Positions 1-11,709 of a stretch of 43,894 nucleotides of DNA are shown here, in pieces (position 1 is the stretch's first letter; the number at the start of each line of letters is the position of its first letter). This DNA comes from Priapulus caudatus (Eukaryota; Priapulida; Priapulimorpha; Priapulimorphida; Priapulidae): NCBI RefSeq assembly GCF_000485595.1, contig NW_014577181.1, positions 413,147-457,040 of the forward strand, written 5' to 3'. The notes under the pieces are model-generated. The model did not search any database. It was not told where the DNA came from and saw only the letters and a program-made list of their open reading frames with translations. The position numbers were made by a program, and so were the translations under genes.

Positions 1-3000
1 AAGAATTTAATTACAGAAACGGTATGTTGAGATATCCCCTGACATACTAAATGCGTTTTCTATCGCAAATGAAACTTCGTCTAGTTTAGATGATTGCGCT
101 ATGCGTAAAACAGTAACGTACAGCCAGATTTTGTATTAATTGGGAGATATGAGCGGGAGGACTTACATGCAAGGTCTGACTCTCCTATTTCTTGAAGTGA
201 GGAATCTACTGATAAATTTTCTTATCATATAGATCTATGCCCTTAGAGAACTAACCTCTTCATTCTTAAAATTATAATGTATTTGGCAAATATTCTTCTT
301 CTCGGGCATATATTGCGCATTGGCGGGGCATCGATTTCGGACCGTGCGTAACAGGGCAAATGGAAAAAGTACGTAAAATATAGCTTGCTGAGAGACGAGG
401 GGTGGGAAACTGATGGGAAGAGTGGACAGAAAAACAGCCCGCAGGGGCGGTGGAAGAAGGATTGTGATATAAATGAAAAGTGCCTAAGGCCACAGCTCGC
501 AGATGACAAAACAGAAACCTTGTCGAGTTATCTGACATACTATAATGGGCAGTTTTCATTCATAATAAATCTCAAGTTGGCAGTGCACCTACGTGTACTT
601 AATACAGATGCATCGTCGCTTCCTCATTTGTGGTTGGTCTACTGATAAGTATTCAATTCAGAGATTATATGCAGGATAACCCCTCTTCATTTTAGAATAT
701 ATATAATGGTGATTAAATACTATTCTTCTCTCGGGAACTATGCTTGCGCGGGGATGCGTTCTCGGACGATGTAGTACAGGCAAAGAGAAAGTACGTAAAT
801 ATAGCTTGCTTGACCGAGAGAGGGGTGGGAAGACTGAGAGGGAAAAGGTGGGGCAGAGAAGACAGCCGAGGGGCGGAGTGGGTAAGAGGAGGCTGAGCCG
901 CTGCGACAATCGCGTTACGAAAAGGAAGAGCGGGCGGGGATGAAAAGTAGGGAGTTATTGCACCCTACCAGACTATAGGGGCTTCCTCGCACTAACTATA
1001 AACGTCAGGTTACTATAGAATTTATATACAGAAGAACTATCGATTGAGAGTAATCTCACAACTGACCATACTAAAATGCGTTTTCAATTACAAAAATAAA
1101 ACTCCGCTGGGGATAAGATATTGCGCATGCGCTTAATGACGTAAACGTAGCCTGATTTTTGTACTTAATGGGATATATGGCGGGAAACACTACATGCATA
1201 GGTCTGTTTGACCTATTTCTGAAGTGAGGTTAATGGAATGGAATGTTTAATCATAGCAAAATCTATACAGCTGGAGATAAACCCATCTCCATTTTAAATT
1301 CGATAAATGTTTCTGCCAGATTATTTTTCTTATCGGGAGACTACCCGGCCGATGAGTGAGTTCACCGTTTCAGACCGTGCCAATACCGGCACAAAGGAAA
1401 ATGCTATCGTAAATATAGCTTTGCTGAGGCGAACCAGCGGTAGGTACAGTCCGAAACTGAGAGAAGTAGGCACCGGGACAGACAGCGAGATGCGATCGGC
1501 CTACGTGGCAGAATGGTGAGAACCGGCGATGGTAAAGAACGCGGCGTTGCGTACAAATGGAATACACAATGGGAGAGGGCCGCGGTCGGAAATAAAGTAG
1601 GAGTTTTGAGAACCCTACGGTATGGCGATCCACCCTCAACTATAACGCACGGTCTACTTGATACTGAATGTTATTCAAGGAAACTAATGTCATGAGGATA
1701 TCACCCTTGAGCCACTACTAAGATGCCCGTTTATCATATTTAATCCGCAAAATGAAACTGTCTTGAGTTAGGATATTGCGCCCTTCATGCGCATAAACAG
1801 TACGTATGCCAGATTTGTACCTTAATGCGGTACATGATATATATAGTATATTATATATGCATGCGGGACCTACATGCAAGGTCTGTTTCCTATTTCCTGA
1901 CAGTTGAGGTTACTGATTGAAATTTTATCTTATCAGATTATGCTTAGGATAACCGCATCTTTATTTTAATTCATGTTTGCCAAATATTGATCTTCTAAGT
2001 GGTGAGATTAGTACGCATGGCGCGAGCACACGTTTCAGACGTGGCAGTCACGGACCTAAGTAATGGTACGTAATTATACGATATGTAATATAATACATAT
2101 ACGAATGTACATATCATACCGAGATATTGAATAGTACTGAGAGAGCTAGCGGAGCGCTCTGCGCGTACGTAGCCTTACAAGCTTTACGTTAATCGCCGTG
2201 TGCATGCTTGTAGGTACGGATATAGGAGTAACAAGATTCTAGAACTCGATACTAATAGCAATACTTTCATATTCCCTACGCTAGGGACAGCGCTAAGCAG
2301 CCGTATAGGCCTACGGTCGCGGTTCCTGTATTCATTAGGGCTTATCAAATCGGTGAGTCATATTTTGTACTTTTTATTTTTTTTTCGATTCAGTGGAAAC
2401 AAGCACAAATAACATTATGAGAAGGGCTTATAATTATGCAGGAAGCCACATGGTTGAACTTAACGGGGGGAGACATTTGATCAATTTGTACCCCCACCCA
2501 ACTTCAGCAAAAAGTGGTTGGGAGGCCGCCGCTCGCCGCGAACGGCTGCGATGTCCCCCGTGTCGCGTCATTTGGGCATTTGGCTGTCCATAGATGACGT
2601 TTAAAGCGTGGTCACTCTCGCCTGTCGTTTACACCAGCTGTTGCCGCGTACGTGGTGGGCGAGTTGATTAGACCCACCTCAGTCACAATCGGGGATGCCG
2701 CAATCAACGCCGGAGCAATATTGATGCAAGTGTCAATGCCAGAGAATCCGTGACCCATCCGGATATCTTATAGATAGCATGCCGTCGCATATGTTATTGG
2801 CCGTGCGTTGTCCATTTTTCCTAATAATTCATTGAGGTATATTTTTAGCTGTTTTGCAAGATTGTTGAGTAAATATTAACGAGCTTCGAATTATGTATGG
2901 GTCGCAGGCCAAAACATAGGTGCAACAACACGAATAGAGATCTAGGACTACGCGTCAACTTATACTAGATCGCATCGCAACCAATATTTGGTGTATAGAG

Positions 3001-4015
3001 GTGGAAGAATATTCTGCGTCTCATACTCGGGTGTAATGGTATATATATATATATATATATGCAGCGGGAACCTTACATGCAAGGTCTGCTTCCTATTTCT
3101 GAAGTGAGGTCTACTGATGAAATTTTATCTTATAGATCTATGCTAGGATAACCCCTCTTTATTTTAAATTCATGTTTGCAAAATATTATAATCTTCTCGG
3201 GAGATAGTACGCATGCGCGAGCACCGTTTCAGACGTGCAGTACGACCTAAGTAATAGTACGTAATATATACGATATGTATATATAATACATATACGAATG
3301 TACATATCTATACCGCAGATATTAATAGCTACTGGAGAGCTAGCGAGCGCGCGCGTACTAGCCTTACAAGTTTACGTTAAATCCGTGTGCATGCTTGTAG
3401 GATCGGATATAGAGTAACAAGATTCTAGAACTCGATACTAAACAAATACTTTCAATATCCCCTACCTAGGGCACCTAGCAGCCGTATAGGCCTACGGTCG
3501 CGGTTCCTGTATTCAGTTTAGGCTATCAATCGGGAGTCATTTTTTGTACTTTTTATTTTTTTTTCTTCAGTGGAAACAAGCACAAAATAACATTATAGAA
3601 GGGGCTTATAATTATGCAGAAGCACATGTTGAAAAACCGGGGGGGGGGAGACATTTGATATTGTTACCCCCACCCTTCGAAAAGTGGGGGGACGTGTCCC
3701 CCGTGTCCGCATGGCATTAGCGTCCATGCATGCGTGTGTGTGCGCGCACGTGTGTGTGAGCAACCACCTCACGTACAATACGGGATGACGCCATCAAGAG
3801 CAATATTGATGAAGTGCAGGGCAGAGATCAGTCCAAGACATGTGCATGCATGCATGCATGCGCGTGCGAGTGTCCATTTTTTTATTTAGTATAGTTATTT
3901 TGCAAGAGTTAGTAAAATATAACGAGTTCGAATTTGTATGTCAGAGCAAAGAGAAACAACCAGATATAGAGATTAAACAATTATATAACGCAAACAAATT
4001 GGTATTATAGAGTAG
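1..4015 (+). repeat. Five tandem copies of a degenerate repeat unit
   Basis: Landmarks recur in the same order. They are ACATACTAAATGCGTTTTC-like, TACATGCAAGGTCTG, GAAGTGAGGTCTACTGAT, AACCCCTCTT(C)ATTTTA, CTTCTCGGGAGA and CGTTTCAGACGTGCAGTAC-like. Units begin near 1, 536, 1000, 1690 and 3040. Later units are longer because they also carry a block of about 700 bases that starts after the last landmark. The last two copies (about 1855-3000 and 3060-4015) align almost throughout, offset by about 1180 bases. I see no gene in this stretch. Confidence 0.75.
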
Positions 4016-4021
4016 ATTCTC

Positions 4022-4121
4022 TCTATCTCTCTTGCTCCCTCCCTTTCTCCTTCTATCCCCCTTGCCTACCTCTATCTCTCTTGCTCCCTCCCTTTCTCCC
4101 TCTATCCCCCTTGCCTACCTC
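4022..4121 (+). repeat. Tandem pyrimidine-rich duplication
   Basis: A unit of about 49 bases (CTCTATCTCTCTTGCTCCCT through TTGCCTAC) occurs twice in direct succession. Confidence 0.85.
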
Positions 4122-4134
4122 TCTCCCTCTTCAC

Positions 4135-4241
<107 letters not shown>

Positions 4242-4862
4242 TCAGATGGAGAAAGAGTTGAGAGTGAGATGCGAGATAAAGTAAGGGAACGATTGATAGA
4301 GAGAAAGGCAGAGAGGAAGCCAGGATGGGAGAAAGATGTGAAAGTGGCAGTAGGGAGGGAAAGGATTGTTTCTTCATAATGATTCCTCTTTGGATTGCTT
4401 ATATGTGTCCTAACGACCACCCCTCATCCAAACGCAACTTCGCAGAGTAATCTCGATCCGCGATTTTACGATGTTGAGAAATTTCACGCACAAAATCGCT
4501 CTTCGGGTTATGCTGTGGGTGACGCTTGCCAACGTTCGACGTGCGACGAAATCCCGCCCAGCAAGAAAGTTTTTATGCTAACTTATTAGACGCATGCGTC
4601 TATCATACTCCCCACGTTGCGGGTGGCTGTCGGCTCTGGCACACGCGTCGGCTTATATGCCTTCTAAACTTGGTGTTAGCTTCCCGAGTAGTCAAGTTTA
4701 TCATACGCGTCTGGTCAACGAAGCTGACACACCAAGTAGTATCCAATTAAGTATCACACGCACTTCACGTCAAGCTGACACGCTGATTATCATACATGTG
4801 CTATCACATGAATTTATTATGTGTTTCATTCTAAGTCAGACCAGTCTTCATCAGACCATGAT

Positions 4863-4910
4863 ATCAGGAGCTAATAATGACATTGTCAGTTGTCATTATT
4901 AGCTCCTGAT
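4863..4910. repeat. Perfect 20-bp inverted repeat with 8-base loop
   Basis: ATCAGGAGCTAATAATGACA (4863-4882) is perfectly complementary to 4891-4910, with loop TTGTCAGT. No T-run follows and no gene is adjacent, so it looks like a mobile-element remnant and not a terminator. Confidence 0.9.
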
Positions 4911-5400
4911 GATATGTATTCATATCACATTTGCATAGTTAAAAGGTTCATATACAATATTACAAATAATGGACAATGATAATTGAGATATTGTAACCAC
5001 TCGTTCGTTATACTATACATATCTATCTATATATAGCACTACACATTATATTACATAACATTACATACATTCATTATATCACATGACATTACATATCACC
5101 TATAGCAACGTTTTAAATCGGCGTTTTCTTTGTTTCACGTGTGCTTTATATATATATGTGATGCATGAAAAATTATTCACGGCTGGGATGTTACATGCTT
5201 CGTTATCTTTGCATCAACCAAAAGTAACACTCGTTCGAAACCCATCTGATCGCGTGAATGCAAATTTATATATAAACTACCTGCAATATTATAAACTACC
5301 TGCAATATATATCATAATTGCCGTGTGTGCATATAAAAGTGCAGCGAGTGAATTTCGTACTAAATCGATTTTGACTGCACTCGCCTATATGTAGGCCTAC

Positions 5401-5945
5401 TCGCGTGCGCGCGCACACGCACGGTCACACACGCGCACACGCGCGCACACGCGCGCGCACGCACAGGCAGTCAGGCACTTGGAGCGTTTCAATAAAATAT
5501 AATGCTATTAAATAAATACGAAATCTATTTACTACCAAAGTCTTAATGTTTCTCTACTCTCTTTTACCTATTATTGCCAACAATTTCCTGTAAATGCCGT
5601 CCAAATGCTCATCTGCAACACACGCTGGCTGTATATATATAGTATAATAAATAAAAAAATATAGATAGTAAATATATATTTATATGTGTCAGTGTGCAGC
5701 AGCTAGCGTGCGCGGCAGCCAGCGTGCGCGGCAGCCAGCGTACGTGTGTTGCAGATGAGCATTTGGACGGCATTTACAGGAAATTGTCGGCAATAATAGG
5801 TGAAAGAGAGTAGAGAAACATTAAAACTTTGGTAGTAAATAGATTTCGTATTTATTTAGTATTATATTTTATTGAAACGCTCCAATTAATTAAGTGCCTG
5901 TGCGTGCACGCACACGCGGTGTCACGCACGCATACGCACCACTGC
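5401..5945. mobile_element. Foldback element with arms of about 200 bp
   Basis: The arms at about 5466-5620 and 5745-5902 are near-complementary. They share TGTGTTGCAGATGAGCATTT, GACGGCATTTACAGGAAATT and an AT-rich part around TAGTAAATAGATTTCGTATT. Both outer ends carry alternating CA/CG runs (5400-5465 and 5905-5940). The centre is AT-rich plus a GCGTGCGCGGCAGCCA tandem. A diverged single arm lies at 43449-43604. It is non-coding and MITE/foldback-like. Confidence 0.8.
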
Positions 5946-5946
5946 A

Positions 5947-5980
5947 TGATCTCTATATATTATATAGTATATAGAGATCA
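5947..5980. repeat. AT-rich hairpin
   Basis: TGATCTCTATATA is mirrored by TATATAGAGATCA around an AT centre, forming a near-perfect palindrome next to the foldback element. Confidence 0.75.
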
Positions 5981-6013
5981 GTGATACTAGAGCAAATAAA
6001 TCACCTGATTTAT

Positions 6014-6111
6014 TAGCTCCAAGAAACGGTATTGCTAGGGTTAGAATATATGATGATAGTATTAGTGATGCTGTATATTGACGTTAGTCACACAGCCTGG
6101 TCGGGTTACTG
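6014..6111 (+). repeat. Dispersed repeat B, copy 1
   Basis: It starts TAGCTCCAAGAAACGGTATT, continues GCTAGGGTTAGAA and ends CACACAGCCTGGTCGGGTTA. A copy with the same start and end lies at 43604-43700, and the start alone occurs at 8766-8799. Confidence 0.85.
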
Positions 6112-6642
6112 ATTTATATCATATGCTTTGGTGATACGCAGACTCACATTTTGTGAGTGTGGGGGGGGGCAAAGCAACGTACGTAGTGGTGTGTTCTGGA
6201 AACACGCACGCGCACTCGTGATATTGACATCTAATCTATATGTTCATATATATACAAATATGTCGGTCTCTGCAGGTTATCATCAGGCATAGATAATGGC
6301 CCAATGATGTCGATAAATGTCTAGGCTATGGATCAGTAAATAATTTCGTTCTATAGCCTATGTTTCTTTCTATCGCTTTTACTAGTACTAGCACAGACCA
6401 CTGCACTGCACAAATGCTCTTATGTTTAATCATGGCAGCTGCCTTGCATCACTTATTTTATTTATCTCAACTTTGCTAAATAAGTTTTAATTGTTGTTTC
6501 GCTTTTCAAATGGAGCGATTACGTCATGATATAAAGTAGTCATAAGTCAGGCAAGTCAACGTTTATCGCTGTTTAGGATGTATTTGATGCGTTACTGCCA
6601 GTATAAATACTAGAACTGGTGACACTGATACTGATGCTCAAG

Positions 6643-6894
6643 GGGTCGTTGTCGTAACAGGTACTACAGATATGTACCCGAGGTACATATATGTATACAC
6701 AAAGTGTACCAGACTTGTACTACAGAAGTGTACCCTAACCCTAACACTAACCCTAATCCTAACCCTAACCCTAACCCTAACTCTAACCCTAACCCAAACC
6801 CTAAACATACCTCATATAAAAATATAAACATAATACTAAACAACCTAAAACTACCTCGGGTACATATCTGTAGTACCTGTTACGACAACGACCC
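6643..6894. mobile_element. Foldback element with perfect 41-bp arms enclosing telomere-like repeats
   Basis: The arms at 6643-6683 and 6854-6894 are exact reverse complements (GGGTCGTTGTCGTAACAGGT through TACCCGAGG). The loop contains a (CCCTAA)n-like array at 6733-6804. Perfect arm identity suggests a recent origin or gene conversion. Confidence 0.88.
6733..6804 (-). repeat. Interstitial telomere-like (TTAGGG)n array
   Basis: About eleven slightly degenerate CCCTAA units, the animal telomere motif, lie on this strand. A shorter array in the opposite orientation lies at 7063-7100. Confidence 0.9.
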
Positions 6895-7062
6895 TTCGTG
6901 CGATACTGATATGGCCCTACAACTTACAAGTACAAGAGTAGCCCTAGTACTAGTACGGCTAGTAGTAGTGCTCATAGGGTCTATGTCCCCCAGGGTACTG
7001 CTGGAACGTACCCTGGGTACGGTCCGGTATACCAGAACGTACCCTGGTCACTATTTGATATG

Positions 7063-7100
7063 GTTAGGATTAGGGTTAGGTTCGGGTTAGGGTTAGGGAG
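7063..7100 (+). repeat. Short TTAGGG-like array
   Basis: GGTTAGGATTAGGGTTAGG and neighbours, inverted relative to 6733-6804. The following bases (GGAGTAGAG...CTTTAGAGATTTTAG) resemble those following the array at 41907. Confidence 0.8.
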
Positions 7101-7558
7101 TAGAGTCCGCTAGCGGAGCGCTATTAGAGCTTTTACTTTAGAGATTTTAGCTTTCAGATACGACACAAAGGATAAAGATGATACAACAACTAAACTAATA
7201 GATGGCAAAACAAAAAATAAAAGTCCAGACACAAAAGATAACGTATTATATGTTGAGATTTTGTGCATAGTAGCATATGCCTGCTGCTATCAGTATCAGT
7301 GGTACCACTGTGTGTTGTATAGGAGTATGTGAACAGCATGTACTTGGAAATAGAGAATACATAACTTTAAGACTGTGGTAATACATAGAGTTTGTGTTTG
7401 TTTTACTATCAAGTCATTATTCAACCAGCCCCAACTCCCTGTGCGTATCAGTGCCTGTACATATGATTTAAATGTCATGTATATAATAGGTGAATGTCTA
7501 GACACACGCTAAAGATATCTAATAATGAATAGCCTGTTTGACTTGCCCAGTCAATTTT

Positions 7559-7632
7559 AGATCCAGATGAGACGGATACCAGAGAAGTGTTGCCGAAAGG
7601 AGGTGTTGATTCTAACCGCTGAGCGCGGATCT
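7559..7632 (+). repeat. Dispersed repeat C, copy 1
   Basis: ATCCAGATGAGACGGATACC, then AGAGAAGTGTTGCCGAAAGG, AGGTGTTGAT and GCTGAGCGC. The same order occurs at 43823-43894, cut by the window edge. Confidence 0.85.
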
Positions 7633-7706
7633 TGCGCGCAGTTTCGCGGCAAGGCGCACGCTACCGCGGGAACAACAAAACTACCTACAAAAGTATGCAG
7701 CGCTAG

Positions 7707-7760
7707 CAGCTATGGATCCGTGCGCCGAATGCATAAGGTCGGCGCACGGATCCATAGCTG
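7707..7760. repeat. Perfect 22-bp inverted repeat with 10-base loop
   Basis: The arms at 7707-7728 and 7739-7760 are exact reverse complements (CAGCTATGGATCCGTGCGCC plus GA), with loop ATGCATAAGG. The arms are GC-rich and no gene is adjacent. Confidence 0.92.
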
Positions 7761-8557
7761 TCCAGCAAACAGTCCGGAATTTTAGCGGGGGACACAGAGG
7801 GCAGACATTTGGGACGTGGGAGGAACTCGCGACTTAGATGGGGGGTCGTACAGATGGGGGGGGGGCGAGAGCGAAGCTTTTGATTTTGCGGTGGTTCCAT
7901 GTGGTCTTAGGCGTTTGGACTATAAGTTCCAAACATAAAAAGTTGCAAACATAATAAAAATCGGACCATTATTTAATGGAAAATTTGATAAAATAGTGAT
8001 ACGAAATAGTACGCGGATTGTGCGCCTAGTTACCTCTTTCAAATCGTACGCTGTTTAAGAATCGCCATTCGCTGCATTTCCCCGGAGCTCCGGCCACTTT
8101 AAAAATAGTGCTAGCATTGTGGCAGTGGTATCTTGAGTGTGCGAACGAGTTAGTATTTTGATTTTCGATTTTCGATGACAGCAGTAAGGCAAAAGTGCAG
8201 CATTTGAATACAGCTTACCTCATTAGCATTATATATAGTATCTAATCATTTGCTGAGCGCTTCTTTTTATATATATAAACAATTAATACATTATGTGGCA
8301 TCTCTATCATCTATGTGACCTTGCCTTATATCATATGCACCCCTAGTCGGCAAATGCAGACGTTATAGCTGCGCTTTGCTAATGTGAGGGTGCGGGTTTA
8401 TCATCACCCCCATTACTGGGGTCTGCGTCGGCTCGTACTAATGCACCCCTACCACTACAATCTCCCACTGCCATTGTCATTGTCAGTATCAGGAACTAGC
8501 TAGAGTAAATTGCTTGCTATATATATATATATAAGCAGGGGTTGTCTAGTTTAGGTT

Positions 8558-8799
8558 TCTTGGAGCTATCACTGAGGGTGATACAATTGTATCCACACTA
8601 CTAAGTACTAGCACTACTACTACTACTATTATTACTATTACTAGTACTAGTTACTACTACTACTAGTACTGCTAGACTACTAGTACTCCTACTACTAGTT
8701 ACTACTAGAGCTACTACTACTAGTACTAATACTATATAGTATAGTACTAGAGCTAGTACTACTACTAGCTCCAAGAAACGGTCTTTGCTAGGGTTAGAA
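8558..8799. repeat. (TAC/TAG)n microsatellite between inverted copies of the repeat B start
   Basis: The reverse complement of TAGCTCCAAGAAAC sits at about 8560-8576 and the forward copy at 8766-8785. Between them is a degenerate ACT/TAC trinucleotide array (8603-8767). The open frame here encodes only a low-complexity peptide. Confidence 0.75.
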
Positions 8800-8963
8800 G
8801 ATCTGTGTAAACACAATTTGTTGTGTAGTGGAGTAAAGAGTGTTTATGGGGACACCACCATCTCTGTTGACCTGTGACGCAAGCATTCCCAATACGCATA
8901 GCGAGCGCTGACGCGTTAACGCAAAAAATAATCGCGAACGGGCGCTGGATGCAGTTTGGGGGG

Positions 8964-9255
8964 GTTATAGCTAGACTGGTACTCATTCGCCACCTTTACT
9001 CGGGCAAGTATCCTTCGCTACACTGAAGTTAGTTAGTGTAGCGTGTGCAACTGTCGACGGGGTACGAGTCTAGCCATTAGGCCAGTTATAGCCGGTTATA
9101 GCCGGCCGAGCTGCAGGATACGAGGCTATATGCATATATAGACTGGTACCCGGTGCACAGTTCGACACGCTACACTACGTCAGTGTAGCGAAGGATATAT
9201 GCCGGAGTGAAGGTGGCGAACGGGTACCAGTCTAGCTATGCATATAGCCTCGTTG
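8964..9255. mobile_element. Nested foldback element
   Basis: The left part (TAGCTAGACTGGTACTCATT, ATCCTTCGCTACACTGA, AGTGTAGCGTGTGCAACTGT) is repeated inverted at about 9140-9240 with small changes. A shorter inverted pair (CGAGGCTATATGCATATA, with ATGCATATAGCCTCG) lies at about 9121-9138 and 9239-9253. There is no coding potential. Confidence 0.8.
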
Positions 9256-11709
9256 CGCCATCTATCGCACGCCATATGTACTACACTGATCAACAAAAAC
9301 AAGCAAACAACAAAGTTGAACTGCATTTTTTACAACAAGGAAAGCACGCCGAGTAGCGAACTTCGAATTACGAGCATTTCTAGGAATTGTCTAGCTACCT
9401 GGGTAGTCAAACCCATCGTGCAATGGCCAGAACTGCTCAATTCAGTGATTGCGCCGTTTTTGTGTCTATATAGTGGACCCGTTGAAGTCGCTATTCAATC
9501 AGTGCAGCGTAGTTGTGTTAGTGTGCCGCTACGTGGCGTTTTTTGCGCTTCGCGCGATATCCGGGCTGCCGATTGTCAAGCCGGTATTCCCACTCACTCT
9601 TATGTGTCATATATATGTAGTGTGTAGACCTAAACAATAGACAAGACAAAGTTACTACAGAGTACATGCATTATACAGACTGATAATTGGGGTCCTAGAA
9701 ATGTTTATAGTCCAATGCTATCTAAAAATGGCGTCAGATTATTAAAAATATATAGGGCACCAGGCCCATAGCAAGCATTCCAGAAGGGTGGGTTTTTTTT
9801 TATTAGATGGTGGATTTTTGAAGCTAGGCATCTTGTTTGTGTACTACCAGAAGCCCATCACACCTGAGGCACACTTTATCTTCATTCTGAGTATTTTACT
9901 TTTGAATGAACTGCTTACAATAATTTACAAACTATTGCACAAAATTGAATAAGTCAAAGCACATATAATCAGTGCATTGATCAGAAACCATAAACATGTC
10001 ACCCTGAAATATGTGTCACCCTTATATGAGATAATACCAAGCATGACAAACCTGCTGGAACTGACAGTAGCTTCTAAAGTCTCTCACAGTATAGTGTTTA
10101 CTTCCCGTTTAATTTAATGGACTGTGGGGAAGATGTTGACAGAATCTTTTAGATCTACATGATAGGTGTCAGTGCGCGTGGATCATGGTAAGAGCAGAGA
10201 GGCTATGCTTGCGCATTGTTGTTCTTATTACACTATTTTTCAATGCTTAATCTGCATTTCATGGTCAGATCATCAGACTGACTGCATACCGGCAGAATGT
10301 CAAATCTTTACGATTCCTCGAAATAATGCTGCTGCTTGATAAAAAACAATAGGAATTGTCGCAACCAACAGGTTGCACCTGACAGCTAACTGGCGCACAC
10401 ATACTAACTAGAAGCCCATATCTTTCTCTATTTTGTGTTTCAATCTCTTCAGTACAACAAATGCATCTTTTATTTGTTATTCAGTTGATTGAAGATAATG
10501 GTAATATTGAATAGTGTAGCACATGTTTAAACTTTAGTTAGTTAGGCAAATAACTGGCATGAATATGTTGACCACCCGGGTTCATCCCCCACCGCCCCGG
10601 CTATGGGCATGGGCACAATTTATTGGTACCGTATATATACTGAATATTGTGTCGATGTAGAACCAGCTGTACCCCATATTTATATCTACATATCACTTAT
10701 ATAAAATATTTTCAACAGTAGAACATATAATATTAACAGGAGTGAATAATAATAGATCTGTTATTATTCACTCCTGATATTAATATGGTAAGGTGGTTTT
10801 TTACATTATTATTATTATTAAATCTTTATTTCATGTAATTCAGATACAAATACATGTACTGGCGACAGTTTTTTTCATGGAGAAAAAATCTGATAAAAGC
10901 AATAGTGTTGAGTAGTTAAAATGTCACGTTACATTGTCAAGTTGGTACCGCTAGTTTACGAACTAGGTGCTACCTATCGGAGGATAAGGGAAGCTCTGTT
11001 AGGATATATTGTCTAAACATGTGAGCCAGCTGGATCTGGGGTCATAGTACACATTAATGAGTTCTACGAACTAATTCATAATTTCACATGGGTAGGAGTA
11101 TAGTATGTGTTACGAATAACAACGTTACATTCTGATTCAAGAATGTTAGTATTGGGCTAAGGAGGGGCCTGGGGCATCTCCATAGCATGCCACACAGATC
11201 CACTACACTGCCATATGTGAGTTCAATCAGCTTAGATCACTTGATTCCATTGAGTCTAAACTTGACAATGAACCTAGCAGGGAATGTGTATAACTTTCAA
11301 ATAATTGTTACACTGCCAATTGCCACACGTGTACATGCATGTATTTATGCAACTTGTGTTGGGCTATAAATGTTATAGTGTATTTGGTAGACTTGTGGAT
11401 CTGTCGATTTACTTCCAAGTGGGAAAGCTTTATTGCCTACCAAATCTGATAAGTTCTCCAAATCAAGTGACTGCAGACCTTTGCTGTAAGCAATGTGCTT
11501 ACTATATCATCTTATTAGTGTTCAGATTTTTGCCAGTTAGTCCGTTCATTTCTTGAAGAGGATGATCTTATGTGTTTATGTGAAATCATCTAGATGGCAA
11601 TTCGTGTTGGGTTTTTGAGAGAAAATGGATAGGTCTTTGTTGCAGTCATTGTTGAATGTCAGGTGTTTGCTAATGGATATTCGTATTATATGTTGCAGGT
11701 TTACTCTGA
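9256..11709. other. No gene recognised; intergenic or 5' flank of the TIR-SLOG gene
   Basis: Only short chance open frames occur and I see no domain or convincing exon. The stretch holds a T-run at 9792, an (ATT)n run near 10808 and the hairpin at 10737-10776. The promoter and any 5' UTR exon of the TIR-SLOG gene should lie in its last part. Confidence 0.6.
10737..10776. repeat. Perfect 16-bp inverted repeat with 8-base loop
   Basis: CAGGAGTGAATAATAA pairs with 10761-10776, with loop TAGATCTG. Flanking AT bases extend the palindrome. Layout and arm start (CAGGAG) resemble the hairpin at 4863-4910. Confidence 0.9.

Noticed and set aside
6704-7090. 128-codon frame with Asn-Pro repeats
   Set aside because: It is a translation of the telomere-like array and foldback arm.
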